Below are positions 1 through 7,693 of a stretch of 64,000 nucleotides of DNA, in pieces. The position numbers and the translations under genes were made by a program. Every line of letters starts with the position of its first letter. The first letter of the stretch is position 1. The stretch covers positions 1,860,001-1,924,000 of the forward strand of contig OZ243123.1 of assembly GCA_965212505.1 (NCBI GenBank), given 5' to 3'. Below the pieces are notes generated by a model that had not been told where the DNA came from, searched no databases, and worked only from the letters and a program-made list of their open reading frames with translations. Origin of the DNA: JAHEKO01 sp965212505. Lineage in GTDB: Bacteria > Acidobacteriota > Thermoanaerobaculia > Multivoradales > JAHEKO01.

Positions 1-1
1 T

Positions 2-1621
2 GGCCGCGTCAGAGAGGTCCTCGGAGATCCCGCCAAGCCGGGGGTCGACACGCGCGTCGTGCTTCGCCACTTCGACATCCCCGAGGCGTTCCCTCCGGCG
101 GTGTTCGAAGTCACCGACGCACTCCCAGAAGATCCGGTCGAGGACGACTGGCAGGGTCGACACGACTTCCGAGACGAGGTCGTGGTGACCATCGACGGGA
201 AGACGGCGCGTGACTTCGATGACGCGATCAGCGTTGAGCGGCACAAGAGCGGATTTCGTCTGGCGGTGCACATCGCCGACGTGAGTCACTACGTCCGCGA
301 GGGCGACGTGGTCGATCTCGAGGCCTATCGACGGGGCACGAGTGTCTACTTCCCAGAGCGCGCGGTGCCGATGATCCCCGAGCGGCTCTCGAACGGCCTC
401 TGTTCCCTCCGTCCCGACGTACCGAGGTTAACGCTCAGCGCGCTCCTCGACCTGTCGCATGAGGGTGAGATCGTCGGCCGTCGCTTTACCAAGAGCGTCA
501 TTCGCAGCCACCGTCGACTGACCTACTCTGAGGTGCGGCGACTCATCGAGGAGCCCGAAGCGGGAGACGAGTCAGAGTACGGAGCGGTCCTTCCCATGCT
601 CCAGGTCGCTCTCGAGCTCATGAAGATTCGCTATCGCGCCCGGATCGCTCGCGGCTCGATCGACTTCGACCTGCCCGAGGGGAACGTGGTGCTCGACACC
701 GACGGGGTGACCGTGGGTGTGCAGGGTGCAGATCGAAACGTCGCCCATCGAATGATCGAGGAGTTCATGATCGCGGCGAACGAGGCGGTCTCGGCGGAGC
801 TCGAGGGGCACGAGATGGCGGCCCTTCATCGGGTTCACGATGCTCCGGGTCGCGACGATCTCTTCGACCTGCGCGCAATCCTCAAGGGACTCGGGATCGA
901 GCTGTCCGGCGATCTCGACAATCTTCATCCGAGTGCGCTTCAGGGCGTGCTGCGCGAGGTGGTCGGCAAGCCGGAAGAGCCGTTCGTCTCGTCACTTGTC
1001 CTGCGCTCTCTCAAGCAGGCGCTCTACGCGCCCGAGAGCCGCGGGCACTATGCCCTCGCGGCTCGGCACTACGCGCACTTCACATCGCCGATTCGGCGCT
1101 ACCCTGACCTGCTTGTCCATCGTCAACTCAAGGCGCTCTTGCGCGCCGAGACCGACGATCCCACCCTGCTGGCCGAGCGGGTGCCGGCGATCGGAGAGCG
1201 CTGCAGCTTTACGGAGCGCCGAGCCGAACGGGCGGAGCGCATCATCCTGCAGTGGAAGCTGGTGCGCCTGCTTGAAGGGCGGGCCGGCGAGACCTTCGAG
1301 GGGCGGATTACCGGCATCCAGCCGTTCGGCATCTTTGTGCAGTTGGTCGACTACTACGTCGACGGGCTGGCGCCGATTCGGTCGATGGCGGATGACTTCT
1401 ACGTCTTCGACGAGACGCGACACACCCTCACCGGCCGCGACCGGGGGAGGGTCTTCCGTCTGGGCGACCCGGTTCGGGTGGTCTTGGTCGACGTCGACGC
1501 GCGCCGGCGGAGCTTGAACCTCAAGGTCGAGGGAATGCCGGAGCCCCCGCCGCGGTCTGCTCGCCGACCCCGTCGAACGCGCGACTCGCGGCCGCGCCGC
1601 CCAAGAAGAAACCGCCGGTAG
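2..1621 (+). CDS. rnr: Ribonuclease R family exoribonuclease, 5' end outside window
   Basis: This is the C-terminal part of a processive 3'-5' hydrolytic exoribonuclease that degrades structured RNA. The reading frame is open from base 2, and the residues before the first possible start (GRVREVLGDP) are conserved RNase R sequence, so the gene begins upstream of the window. The RNB catalytic domain shows the Asp-rich metal site (ARDFDDAIS) followed by HIADVSHYV, and the HFTSPIRRYPDL motif lies near its end. An S1 RNA-binding domain follows (FEGRITGIQPFGIFVQL). The last 20-odd residues are an Arg/Pro-rich basic tail, common in RNase R. The family call is secure. RNase R is preferred over RNase II because of the VacB-like upstream sequence and basic tail. 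Confidence 0.93.
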   Translation, partial: GRVREVLGDPAKPGVDTRVVLRHFDIPEAFPPAVFEVTDALPEDPVEDDWQGRHDFRDEVVVTIDGKTARDFDDAISVERHKSGFRLAVHIADVSHYVREGDVVDLEAYRRGTSVYFPERAVPMIPERLSNGLCSLRPDVPRLTLSALLDLSHEGEIVGRRFTKSVIRSHRRLTYSEVRRLIEEPEAGDESEYGAVLPMLQVALELMKIRYRARIARGSIDFDLPEGNVVLDTDGVTVGVQGADRNVAHRMIEEFMIAANEAVSAELEGHEMAALHRVHDAPGRDDLFDLRAILKGLGIELSGDLDNLHPSALQGVLREVVGKPEEPFVSSLVLRSLKQALYAPESRGHYALAARHYAHFTSPIRRYPDLLVHRQLKALLRAETDDPTLLAERVPAIGERCSFTERRAERAERIILQWKLVRLLEGRAGETFEGRITGIQPFGIFVQLVDYYVDGLAPIRSMADDFYVFDETRHTLTGRDRGRVFRLGDPVRVVLVDVDARRRSLNLKVEGMPEPPPRSARRPRRTRDSRPRRPRRNRR

Positions 1622-1672
1622 GCATCCGAAGACGCGCTACCGGCGGCTGAAGTTCTGCTGGATCGAATTGCG

Positions 1673-3922
1673 CTAGGGCGCAGGCTCGGTGAAGTCGTAG
1701 ATCTGGTTGATGTCCAGAGGGGTCGTGATGTCCTGCACCAGACCGCTCGGCCACTTGATGCGAGCGCGCTGTACGCGACTCGCCTTGCCCAGACCAAACG
1801 TTTGAATGCGCGGGAAGTCCGAGAAGAAGCCGGTGCCGGCGTTGATCTCTCGGCTCTGCCAGACCGCCGGGCCGCCCGGCTGCAGGCGCGCGAGCACCTC
1901 GATACGAGCGCCGACCGCTTCCACGTTGCTGACCGTGCCGGTCAAGCGGAACTGGATCCAATTGTTGCCGCGCTCGTTGTTGACGTAGACGAAGTTCGGG
2001 TCGCCCAGGAAGACCGGCGGCGGCGGGTCCGGCACCGGCGAGTGACTGACGATTACGAGATCGACGTCGCCGTCGTTGTCGCGATCACCCGCCACGAAGC
2101 CCATGCTCGGAAGCGTTTCGAGGAGCATGCCGAGCTCGGCGGTGACCTCGCGCCAGGTCTCGTCGCCGTTGTTGTAGAGCACCCGGTTCTCGCCATTTGT
2201 CCGGTTGGGGAGCACGATGTCGAGCCAGCCGTCGTTGTTCAGGTCGGCGAAGCCGCCGCCCCAGAACCCGAGACCGAGGACCGACTCGAAGCCGCCGACG
2301 TTCGACATGTCGGTGAAGGTCCACTCGCCGCCTTCGTTCGGACCGTCGTTGCGGTAGAGGCGGCTGTCTCCCTCACGGCTGAAGAGCAGGTCGAGGCGAC
2401 GATCGTTGTTGTAGTCGCCCCAGGAGGCGCCGATGCCGCGGTTGGGCTCGCCGATGACGGAAACGCCCGCCGCGGAAGCGACGTCGGTGAAGGTCGGAAG
2501 ACCGGTGCCGATGTCGATGCCGTTGTTGCGGTAGAGCCGCGTCGGAACCTCGTGCGAGTTGGTCTGGTAGAGGTCCTGGTCGCCGTCGTTGTCGTAGTCG
2601 GCCCAGGCCTGACCCATCGGGTTGTCCGGAAGGTCGAGGCCGGTCTGGGCGATTACCTCGTCGAAGCCGCCCAGGCCATCGTTGATGTAGAGCTGGGTCA
2701 GGTGATCGGTCGCCAGACGTCCGGGGTCGTACTCGACCACGTGCAGGTCGAGGAAGCCGTCGTTGGTGAGATCGATCCAGGAGGCTCCAGTACCGCGCCG
2801 CAGGCAGATGTTCGTGTCGGACTCTTCGTTCCAGTTCTCGAACATGAGCGGATCGTCGAGCGTCTGCTTGTAGAGGTTGGTCAGCACGAAGTTGTGCGAG
2901 ATCACGTCACGCAGGCCGTCACGGTCGTAGTCCGCCCAGGCGTGCCGCATGGCGTTCCAGCGGTCGTCGAGGCCGGTCTCGATCGCGGTGTCCGGACCGA
3001 ATGTGCCGTCGCCCTGATTCATGTGCAGGGCGTTCCGGCTGCCGGAGACGAACGGGATTTCACTGGGTAGCTCGGGGCAGATGCCGGTCGGCTCGAGGTC
3101 GATCGCGGGATCGCCCGAGCCGTTGACGTAGTAGAGGTCGATCCAACCGTCCTGATCGATGTCGACCAGGGTGGCGCCGAAGGAGCGGTGGTTCGTGTCC
3201 TCGAGCCCCTCGGCCGGTGCCACGTTGGTGAACGAGTTGATGCAAGTCGAGCTGTCGTTGTGCCAGATCTTGAGCGCCGACTGACAGGCGAGCATCGCGT
3301 TGAGCGAGCTACCGCCAAGTCGAATCTCGTCCATGGAACCGTCCAGCCGGCGCGCGATACGCATGTCACCGGTGTTCGTCGGATCGATGCCAGGCGCCGA
3401 GACCTCGTTGGCGAGTTCGCCGTGGAGGTAGAGGCGCAGGTCGTTTCCGTCGTAGTGAGCGTGGATCGACGTCCAGACGTTCGGTGCGATGCCGAAGGCG
3501 CTGGCAACGCTCGCGCGACTCGCGCCCTGCGAGATGTCGAAGCGAACACGACCGTTGTTGGTCACCGAGAGGCTGAAGCCGGTGCCGCTCTGAATCTTCT
3601 GCACCAGCCGGATCGCTCCGGGTGCGGCGTCTCCGTCGATCTTGACCCAGGCAACGAGGCTCGGCGTAGCGAGCTCGAGGCTGGCACTGTGCGGCACCGT
3701 AATCGAGTCGGTGATCGCGAAGTTGAGCGAACCGTTCACGATTCCGCTCTCGGCAACTGGGGCACCGCTCACGATGCCGTCGTTGCCGTTCAACGTCATG
3801 TCATCAGCGGTGCCGTCGTCAAACGAGTACCAAGCGGCCGCTTGGCCGAAGGAGACCGCCGGAATCAAAGTGATTACTAGGAGTACTACGGACAGTCGAC
3901 ACAAACGAATCCCAGAAGGCAT
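1673..3922 (-). CDS. Secreted LamG / FG-GAP repeat / ASPIC-UnbV protein
   Basis: This is a secreted protein of about 749 residues with a Sec signal peptide (residues 1 to about 25). A LamG/concanavalin-like jelly roll comes next (AAAWYSFDDGTADDMTLNGN, to about residue 180). At least seven VCBS/FG-GAP repeats follow, each with a calcium-type loop such as DIDQDGWIDL, DYDRDGLRD, DYDNDGDQDL and DRDNDGDVDL, expected to form a beta-propeller. The C-terminus is an ASPIC/UnbV domain (GARIEVL, INAGTGFFS, IKWPSG). I chose the ATG at 3922 because a GGGAG ribosome site precedes it; an upstream TTG at 3940 is less likely. Such proteins are usually extracellular carbohydrate- or adhesion-related, but no enzymatic role can be read from this one. 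It stands alone, convergent with the RNase gene. Confidence 0.85.
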   Translation of the reverse strand: MPSGIRLCRLSVVLLVITLIPAVSFGQAAAWYSFDDGTADDMTLNGNDGIVSGAPVAESGIVNGSLNFAITDSITVPHSASLELATPSLVAWVKIDGDAAPGAIRLVQKIQSGTGFSLSVTNNGRVRFDISQGASRASVASAFGIAPNVWTSIHAHYDGNDLRLYLHGELANEVSAPGIDPTNTGDMRIARRLDGSMDEIRLGGSSLNAMLACQSALKIWHNDSSTCINSFTNVAPAEGLEDTNHRSFGATLVDIDQDGWIDLYYVNGSGDPAIDLEPTGICPELPSEIPFVSGSRNALHMNQGDGTFGPDTAIETGLDDRWNAMRHAWADYDRDGLRDVISHNFVLTNLYKQTLDDPLMFENWNEESDTNICLRRGTGASWIDLTNDGFLDLHVVEYDPGRLATDHLTQLYINDGLGGFDEVIAQTGLDLPDNPMGQAWADYDNDGDQDLYQTNSHEVPTRLYRNNGIDIGTGLPTFTDVASAAGVSVIGEPNRGIGASWGDYNNDRRLDLLFSREGDSRLYRNDGPNEGGEWTFTDMSNVGGFESVLGLGFWGGGFADLNNDGWLDIVLPNRTNGENRVLYNNGDETWREVTAELGMLLETLPSMGFVAGDRDNDGDVDLVIVSHSPVPDPPPPVFLGDPNFVYVNNERGNNWIQFRLTGTVSNVEAVGARIEVLARLQPGGPAVWQSREINAGTGFFSDFPRIQTFGLGKASRVQRARIKWPSGLVQDITTPLDINQIYDFTEPAP

Positions 3923-4063
3923 CGCCTCTCTCCCTTCCAAACAACAGATGAGGGTGGTCGTTGTTGCTCTCTACCTACTTACACTCGCGAAGTGCGAGTC
4001 CCCGATTGGCCGACCACCCAACTTCAGCGTCAGCCGACCAGACGACATAAAAAACAGGCGCGA

Positions 4064-4091
4064 ATTGTAGCACGCCCCGAGCGCCTGCCAA
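4064..4091 (-). promoter_or_regulatory. Candidate sigma70-type promoter for the FG-GAP gene
   Basis: On the minus strand TTGGCA (4086-4091) and TACAAT (4064-4069) are separated by 16 bases, which would give a leader of about 135 nt before the ATG at 3922. The leader holds a small inverted repeat (ACTCGC/GCGAGT, 3983-3999). The 300-base gap 3923-4222 contains nothing else I recognise; it is AT-richer than its surroundings around 4040-4140. Confidence 0.4.
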
Positions 4092-4222
4092 GCCTGTGTA
4101 TGTATAGAGTTTTGTTCATATTTTCAGCCTTCGAAGTGTCTTTCTCGCGTGGTACTTCGTCGGCTCGGCAGGTCGGCCCAGGCGGAGTGGCTATCTCACC
4201 GCTCGGAGGCTAGAATCAGAGG

Positions 4223-4699
4223 GTGCGAGCCTCCCGCCAACTGCCCTCGGCTCTCGCCACGGCGGTCTTCTTGATCGGCACGCTCTCCGCGTGCGGCAGC
4301 GCCGAGGAGAAGCAGGCCGCCGACCTCGAGAGCATTCAAGCGGCGCTCGAGGCGTACCTGCCCAAGCTGGCCGAGGCCTATTCGGGCGGCAACGCACTCG
4401 TTCTGACCGACCTGGCCGCGCCCAAGGAGATCGCACGCATCTCCAAGCGGATCGAAGAGCTCGAAGCCGCAGGCCGCGTGCTGGAGCCGGAGTTCCTCGA
4501 GCTGACGGTGGAGAAGGTAGACGTCTGGGGGTATGCCAACGCCTTCGTCAACACCGTAGAGATCTGGAACATCCGTTCCTACGCGACCGGCACCCATGCG
4601 TCCGTCGGCGAGGATCTGGCGAAGAGTAATCGCGTCAAGTACCAGTTCAAGCGCGACGGCGACGCCTGGCTGATTCTCTACCGAACGATCAGCGACTAG
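4223..4699 (+). CDS. Small lipoprotein with IMS-like C-terminal half
   Basis: This is a 158-residue predicted lipoprotein: an N-terminal hydrophobic stretch ends in the lipobox LSAC (Cys about residue 24), so the mature protein should be tethered to a membrane facing the periplasm. The mature part begins with an acidic amphipathic helix and ends in an alpha+beta segment (NRVKYQFKRDGDAWLIL) that resembles NTF2/IMS-type domains; that likeness is weak. The start is a GTG with no good Shine-Dalgarno site. It lies 15 bases upstream of der and may be cotranscribed with it. Function unknown. Confidence 0.7.
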   Translation: MRASRQLPSALATAVFLIGTLSACGSAEEKQAADLESIQAALEAYLPKLAEAYSGGNALVLTDLAAPKEIARISKRIEELEAAGRVLEPEFLELTVEKVDVWGYANAFVNTVEIWNIRSYATGTHASVGEDLAKSNRVKYQFKRDGDAWLILYRTISD

Positions 4700-4714
4700 T
4701 CTGGCGACTGGCTC

Positions 4715-6031
4715 TTGGGCGCCCCCGTTTCGCACACCCCGACCGTAGCGATTGTCGGCCGCCCCAATGTCGGCAAGTCGACGCTCTTCAATCGATTGGT
4801 TGGCGAGCGGAAGTCGATCGTCTACCAGGAACCGGGAGTGACGCGCGATCGGGTCACCGGCAGCGCACCGATTGGTGACGACGGCGAGGTGGTCCTGATC
4901 GACACCGGCGGTCTCGTGCCGGGCGACGATGGGCTGGGGCTCAACCAGCAGGTCTTCTTTGCCATCGAGGAGAGCGATCTGCTGATCCTCGTGGTGGACG
5001 GCAAGGAAGGCCTCGTCGCGGCCGACGAGACGGTCTGGGAGACGATTCGGCCCTTTGGCAAGCCGACCATTCTGGCGGTCAACAAGGGCGACACCCGCCA
5101 CGCGATGGACGGCTGGCAGGAGTTTTACGCCCTCGGGGTGGATCCGGTGCTGCTCGTCTCAGCGGAACACGGCCGCGGCATCGAGGACCTGCGCGAGGTG
5201 GTGGCCGACCGGGTGCCGGTGCCTCGTGCGGAGGAACCGGAGGCCGGCGTACCCCGTCTGGCGATTGTCGGTCGCCCAAACGTCGGCAAGTCGTCGATCC
5301 TGAACCGGCTGGTGGGGGAGTCGAGGGCGCTGGTGTCGCCGACCGCGGGCACCACACGCGATCCGATCGACACTCGCATCGAGATCGACGGCAAGCCGTT
5401 TCTGCTGATCGACACTGCAGGCATCCGGCGCAGGAGCAAGACCAGCGGCGAGCCCGAAGAGCTGGCGGTGATGATGGCCCGCCGGCAGATCGAGCGTGCG
5501 GACCTCTCGCTCTTGGTCCTGGACGCAACCGCCGGAGTGACCACCGGCGACCTGTCGATCGCAGGGGCGGCATGGGAGCTCGGCAAGGGCACCCTGGTGC
5601 TGGTCAACAAGTGGGACCTCTTGGAGCCGCGCCTGCGCGAGCTTCTCGACGAGTCGTGGGAACGGCTGGATCAGATCCTCGCCTCGCCGGTGCGCGTCAA
5701 CGTCTCCGCCCTCTCGGGCCGTGGTATTGCCAAGATCTTCGATGCGGTGGTCGAGGTTCTGGCCGGTTATGAGCGACGCCTGGAGACTTCCGAGGTCAAC
5801 CGTATCTTCGAGCGGGCGACGCAACGGCATCACGCTCCAGCCGATCGCGGCAAGCCCTGGAAGCTCTATTACGCAACTCAGGTCTCCTCTCAACCGCCGA
5901 CCTTCATGCTGTTCGCCAACCGCACCCTCTCGCGGAATTCGAGCTATCGGCGCTATCTCGAGAACTTCATCCAGCGCGAGCTGGACCTGCCCGGCGGCAT
6001 TCCGATTCGCCTTGTCATTCGCAAGAGATGA
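4715..6031 (+). CDS. der: Ribosome biogenesis GTPase Der (EngA)
   Basis: This tandem GTPase acts in late assembly of the 50S ribosomal subunit in the cytoplasm. Two G domains are plain: the first has GRPNVGKST (P-loop), DTGG (G3) and NKGD (G4); the second has GRPNVGKSS, DTAG and NKWD. A KH-like C-terminal domain follows (about residues 350-438). The length of 438 is normal. The start is a TTG at 4715, placing the first P-loop near residue 16 as in other family members; no better start is available downstream before the P-loop. The NKGD variant in the first G domain is tolerated in many Der proteins. Confidence 0.96.
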   Translation: MGAPVSHTPTVAIVGRPNVGKSTLFNRLVGERKSIVYQEPGVTRDRVTGSAPIGDDGEVVLIDTGGLVPGDDGLGLNQQVFFAIEESDLLILVVDGKEGLVAADETVWETIRPFGKPTILAVNKGDTRHAMDGWQEFYALGVDPVLLVSAEHGRGIEDLREVVADRVPVPRAEEPEAGVPRLAIVGRPNVGKSSILNRLVGESRALVSPTAGTTRDPIDTRIEIDGKPFLLIDTAGIRRRSKTSGEPEELAVMMARRQIERADLSLLVLDATAGVTTGDLSIAGAAWELGKGTLVLVNKWDLLEPRLRELLDESWERLDQILASPVRVNVSALSGRGIAKIFDAVVEVLAGYERRLETSEVNRIFERATQRHHAPADRGKPWKLYYATQVSSQPPTFMLFANRTLSRNSSYRRYLENFIQRELDLPGGIPIRLVIRKR

Positions 6032-6061
6032 GGTCGGAGACATGCACGTTCACGAACAGGC

Positions 6062-6090
6062 TTGCCCACGCTGCTTTAGCGCTCTATACT
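6062..6090 (+). promoter_or_regulatory. Candidate promoter for the IHF gene
   Basis: TTGCCC (6062-6067) and TATACT (6085-6090) are separated by 17 bases, a good sigma70-type arrangement. Transcription would start near 6097, just before the perfect palindrome at 6102-6122 and about 97 bases before the IHF start codon. Confidence 0.5.
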
Positions 6091-6101
6091 TCGCCCATCT
6101 T

Positions 6102-6122
6102 CTTTGAAGTGATACTTCAAAG
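6102..6122. promoter_or_regulatory. Perfect 9-bp inverted repeat in the IHF leader
   Basis: CTTTGAAGT and ACTTCAAAG are separated by the three bases GAT. No U-run follows, so this is not an obvious intrinsic terminator. Its place directly after the candidate promoter suits either an operator, for example for the MerR-type protein encoded downstream, or a leader-RNA hairpin. Confidence 0.5.
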
Positions 6123-6193
6123 GTCCTACTTGAGGGTCTGACGCGGGACCTCGACGCCGCTTTCGGGCGACGTCGGAATCCGGGTCTTAAAGA

Positions 6194-6508
6194 ATGGGAA
6201 AGACCGACCGCCGGGGGTTGACAAAAGCAGCGCTGACCGATCGCGTCTACGATCGGCACGGTGGGCTGACCAAAGGTGAGGCCGCGGAGATCGTCGACAC
6301 GATTTTCGATACGGTAAAGGGCAGCCTGATGGATGGGAGGCGGGTGAAGATCCAGAACTTCGGGGTCTTCGAGGTCACCCCCCGGCAGGGGCGAACCGGC
6401 GTCAATCCGACCAACGGTCAGAAGATCTTCATCCCGCCCCATAACGGCCTGAGCTTCCGGCCCTCTCCGAAGCTCAAGAAGGAAGTCGACGACAAGGACG
6501 AGCGCTAG
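6194..6508 (+). CDS. ihfA: Integration host factor alpha / HU-family DNA-bending protein
   Basis: This small nucleoid protein of 104 residues bends DNA. It has the HU/IHF fold: helical N-terminal half (TKAALTDRVYD, LTKGEAAEIVDTIFD), then the strand signature VKIQNFGVFEV and the beta arm with the DNA-intercalating Pro in the GVNPTNGQKI segment. The acidic/basic C-terminal tail is short. It sits before a MerR-type gene and tRNA-Pro, the order seen around ihfA in many proteobacteria, which is why I prefer IHF-alpha to HU. Start ATG at 6194. Confidence 0.88.
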   Translation: MGKTDRRGLTKAALTDRVYDRHGGLTKGEAAEIVDTIFDTVKGSLMDGRRVKIQNFGVFEVTPRQGRTGVNPTNGQKIFIPPHNGLSFRPSPKLKKEVDDKDER

Positions 6509-6539
6509 ACCGCGCTCGACCGCTCGACGCTGAGTCTCC

Positions 6540-7046
6540 GTGGCCAAGCGGCTCTATTACAAGATCGGCGAAGCCTGCAAGCTGCTGGACATCCAGCCGT
6601 ACGTGCTCCGCTACTGGGAGACGGAGTTTCCGATGCTTCGCCCCGACAAGAGCTCTTCCGGGCAGCGGGTCTACAACGATCGAGACCTGGCGACCATCCG
6701 CAGGATCAAGGAGCTCCTCTACGACGAGGGCTACACGATCGCCGGTGCCAAGAAGAAGCTCGATGGTGAAGACCTGAGCGAACTCACGGCCGAAGCCCCC
6801 GACGAAGCTGCCAAGCCGGCCAAGGCGAAGGAAGCGAAAGAGTCGAAGGACGCGAAGGAGCCGAAGAAGGCTCCCGAAAAGAAGGCCGAGGAGCCGAAGA
6901 AGGCGGCGGTCAAGCCGGCCGCCAAGAAGGCGAAGTCGAAGGCCGCCGAAGTGTCGTCAGACGAGGCCGACAAGCTCCTCAAAGGTGTCGAAACCGCCCT
7001 CGCCGAGGCCCGCGGCATCCTCAAAATCCTCGACGCGAAGCGCTAG
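6540..7046 (+). CDS. MerR-family transcriptional regulator with Lys/Ala-rich tail
   Basis: The first 75 residues are a MerR-type winged HTH: YYKIGEACKLLDIQPYVLRY (HTH), WETEFPMLRP, and the wing RVYNDRDLATIRRIKELLY. This is the short MerR type usually found next to ihfA. The following 60 residues are almost all Ala, Lys, Glu and Pro (low complexity), and the last 25 form a helix (ADKLLKGVETALAEARGILKIL) that could pair as a coiled coil. No metal- or ligand-binding Cys are present, so it is not a MerR/CueR/ZntR metal sensor. The start is GTG at 6540. Confidence 0.85.
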   Translation: MAKRLYYKIGEACKLLDIQPYVLRYWETEFPMLRPDKSSSGQRVYNDRDLATIRRIKELLYDEGYTIAGAKKKLDGEDLSELTAEAPDEAAKPAKAKEAKESKDAKEPKKAPEKKAEEPKKAAVKPAAKKAKSKAAEVSSDEADKLLKGVETALAEARGILKILDAKR

Positions 7047-7100
7047 CCGCCCGGCTCCGCCTCGACTCGCCGCCCCTGAGACGATAGAGTCCCGCTCCGT

Positions 7101-7177
7101 CGGGACGTGGCGCAGCCTGGTAGCGCACCTGAATGGGGTTCAGGGGGTCGCGAGTTCAAATCTCGCCGTCCCGACCA
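7101..7177 (+). tRNA. tRNA-Pro (anticodon GGG)
   Basis: This is a 77-nt cloverleaf: acceptor CGGGACG pairs with CGTCCCG, the D arm is GCGCAGCCTGGTAGCGC, the anticodon stem CCTGA/TCAGG carries loop ATGGGGT (anticodon GGG), and the T arm has the GTTCAAATC loop. The discriminator A and an encoded CCA end at 7177. The 3' end of tRNA genes is a frequent integration site, and the gene content changes sharply just after it. Confidence 0.95.
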
Positions 7178-7198
7178 TTTACAGCCACCCCTCTGAAG

Positions 7199-7220
7199 CT
7201 TGTACACCCCTTGTACACCT
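7199..7220. repeat. Tandem 11-bp direct repeat beside tRNA-Pro
   Basis: CTTGTACACCC (7199-7209) is followed at once by CTTGTACACCT (7210-7220), 22 bases after the tRNA. Short direct repeats beside an att site can be recombinase or excisionase arm sites; that role is inferred only from position. Confidence 0.5.
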
Positions 7221-7223
7221 TCT

Positions 7224-7547
7224 TCACGGTTTTCGCCAACGGACTTGCTCCACGGTGCTGCTTACCTTTCGGTCCAGCATATACGACCTGACGTCGGCCG
7301 GATCGTAGCGGACGACGCCTCGTTTCCGGGCACTGAGCTTGAGGAATGGGGGGCCGTGTCCCGTCTGCCTCCACTCTTGTAGCGTTCGGACGCTCACACA
7401 CAGGATCCGAGCCACTTCGTGCTCCTTGAGGAGCGGCTGAAGGGGGCTGCTGTCGGGAGTACTTCTCACGGCAGATCCTGTCGTTTCGAGGTACGCGGCC
7501 ACCCGGTGACGGATAACCGGTTGATTCGCACAGTGTACTACAAGCAT
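7224..7547 (-). CDS. AlpA/excisionase-like helix-turn-helix protein
   Basis: A protein of up to 107 residues whose C-terminal two thirds is a MerR-like/AlpA HTH_17 domain: LLKEHEVARILCVSVRTLQE, WRQTGHGPPFLKL, then VRYDPADVRSYM. Such proteins act as excisionases or transcription activators on integrated elements. The annotated ATG (7547) lacks a clear ribosome site and the first 35 residues are unlike the family, so the true start may be further in. It lies between tRNA-Pro and the zntA operon, points toward the tRNA, and has no integrase partner nearby; it may be a leftover of the element that brought the island. Confidence 0.65.
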   Translation of the reverse strand: MLVVHCANQPVIRHRVAAYLETTGSAVRSTPDSSPLQPLLKEHEVARILCVSVRTLQEWRQTGHGPPFLKLSARKRGVVRYDPADVRSYMLDRKVSSTVEQVRWRKP

Positions 7548-7693
7548 AGGAGATGGTCAACTGGGAAGCGTCCTCGCATGGTGTGTGCGATCGGCAGCTG
7601 TAGCGATTAACAGCCGTAAGGGAGATTTACAAACCGCGCCTTGCGAAGAGCGGTCTGTGCGGCGCTATCTCGAGTGGCCCTTTTGCGGAGGCC

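Noticed and set aside
1802..3070. Long plus-strand open frame of 422 codons
   Set aside because: It is antisense to the FG-GAP gene; the Val/Asp/Glu/Arg-rich composition is what GC-rich antisense of DxDxDG repeats gives, with no domain.
4055..4087. Hairpin CAGGCGC/GCGCCTG followed by T6 on the minus strand, read as an intrinsic terminator
   Set aside because: No minus-strand gene lies upstream to be ended; the loop is 19 bases, and the same bases hold a better promoter.
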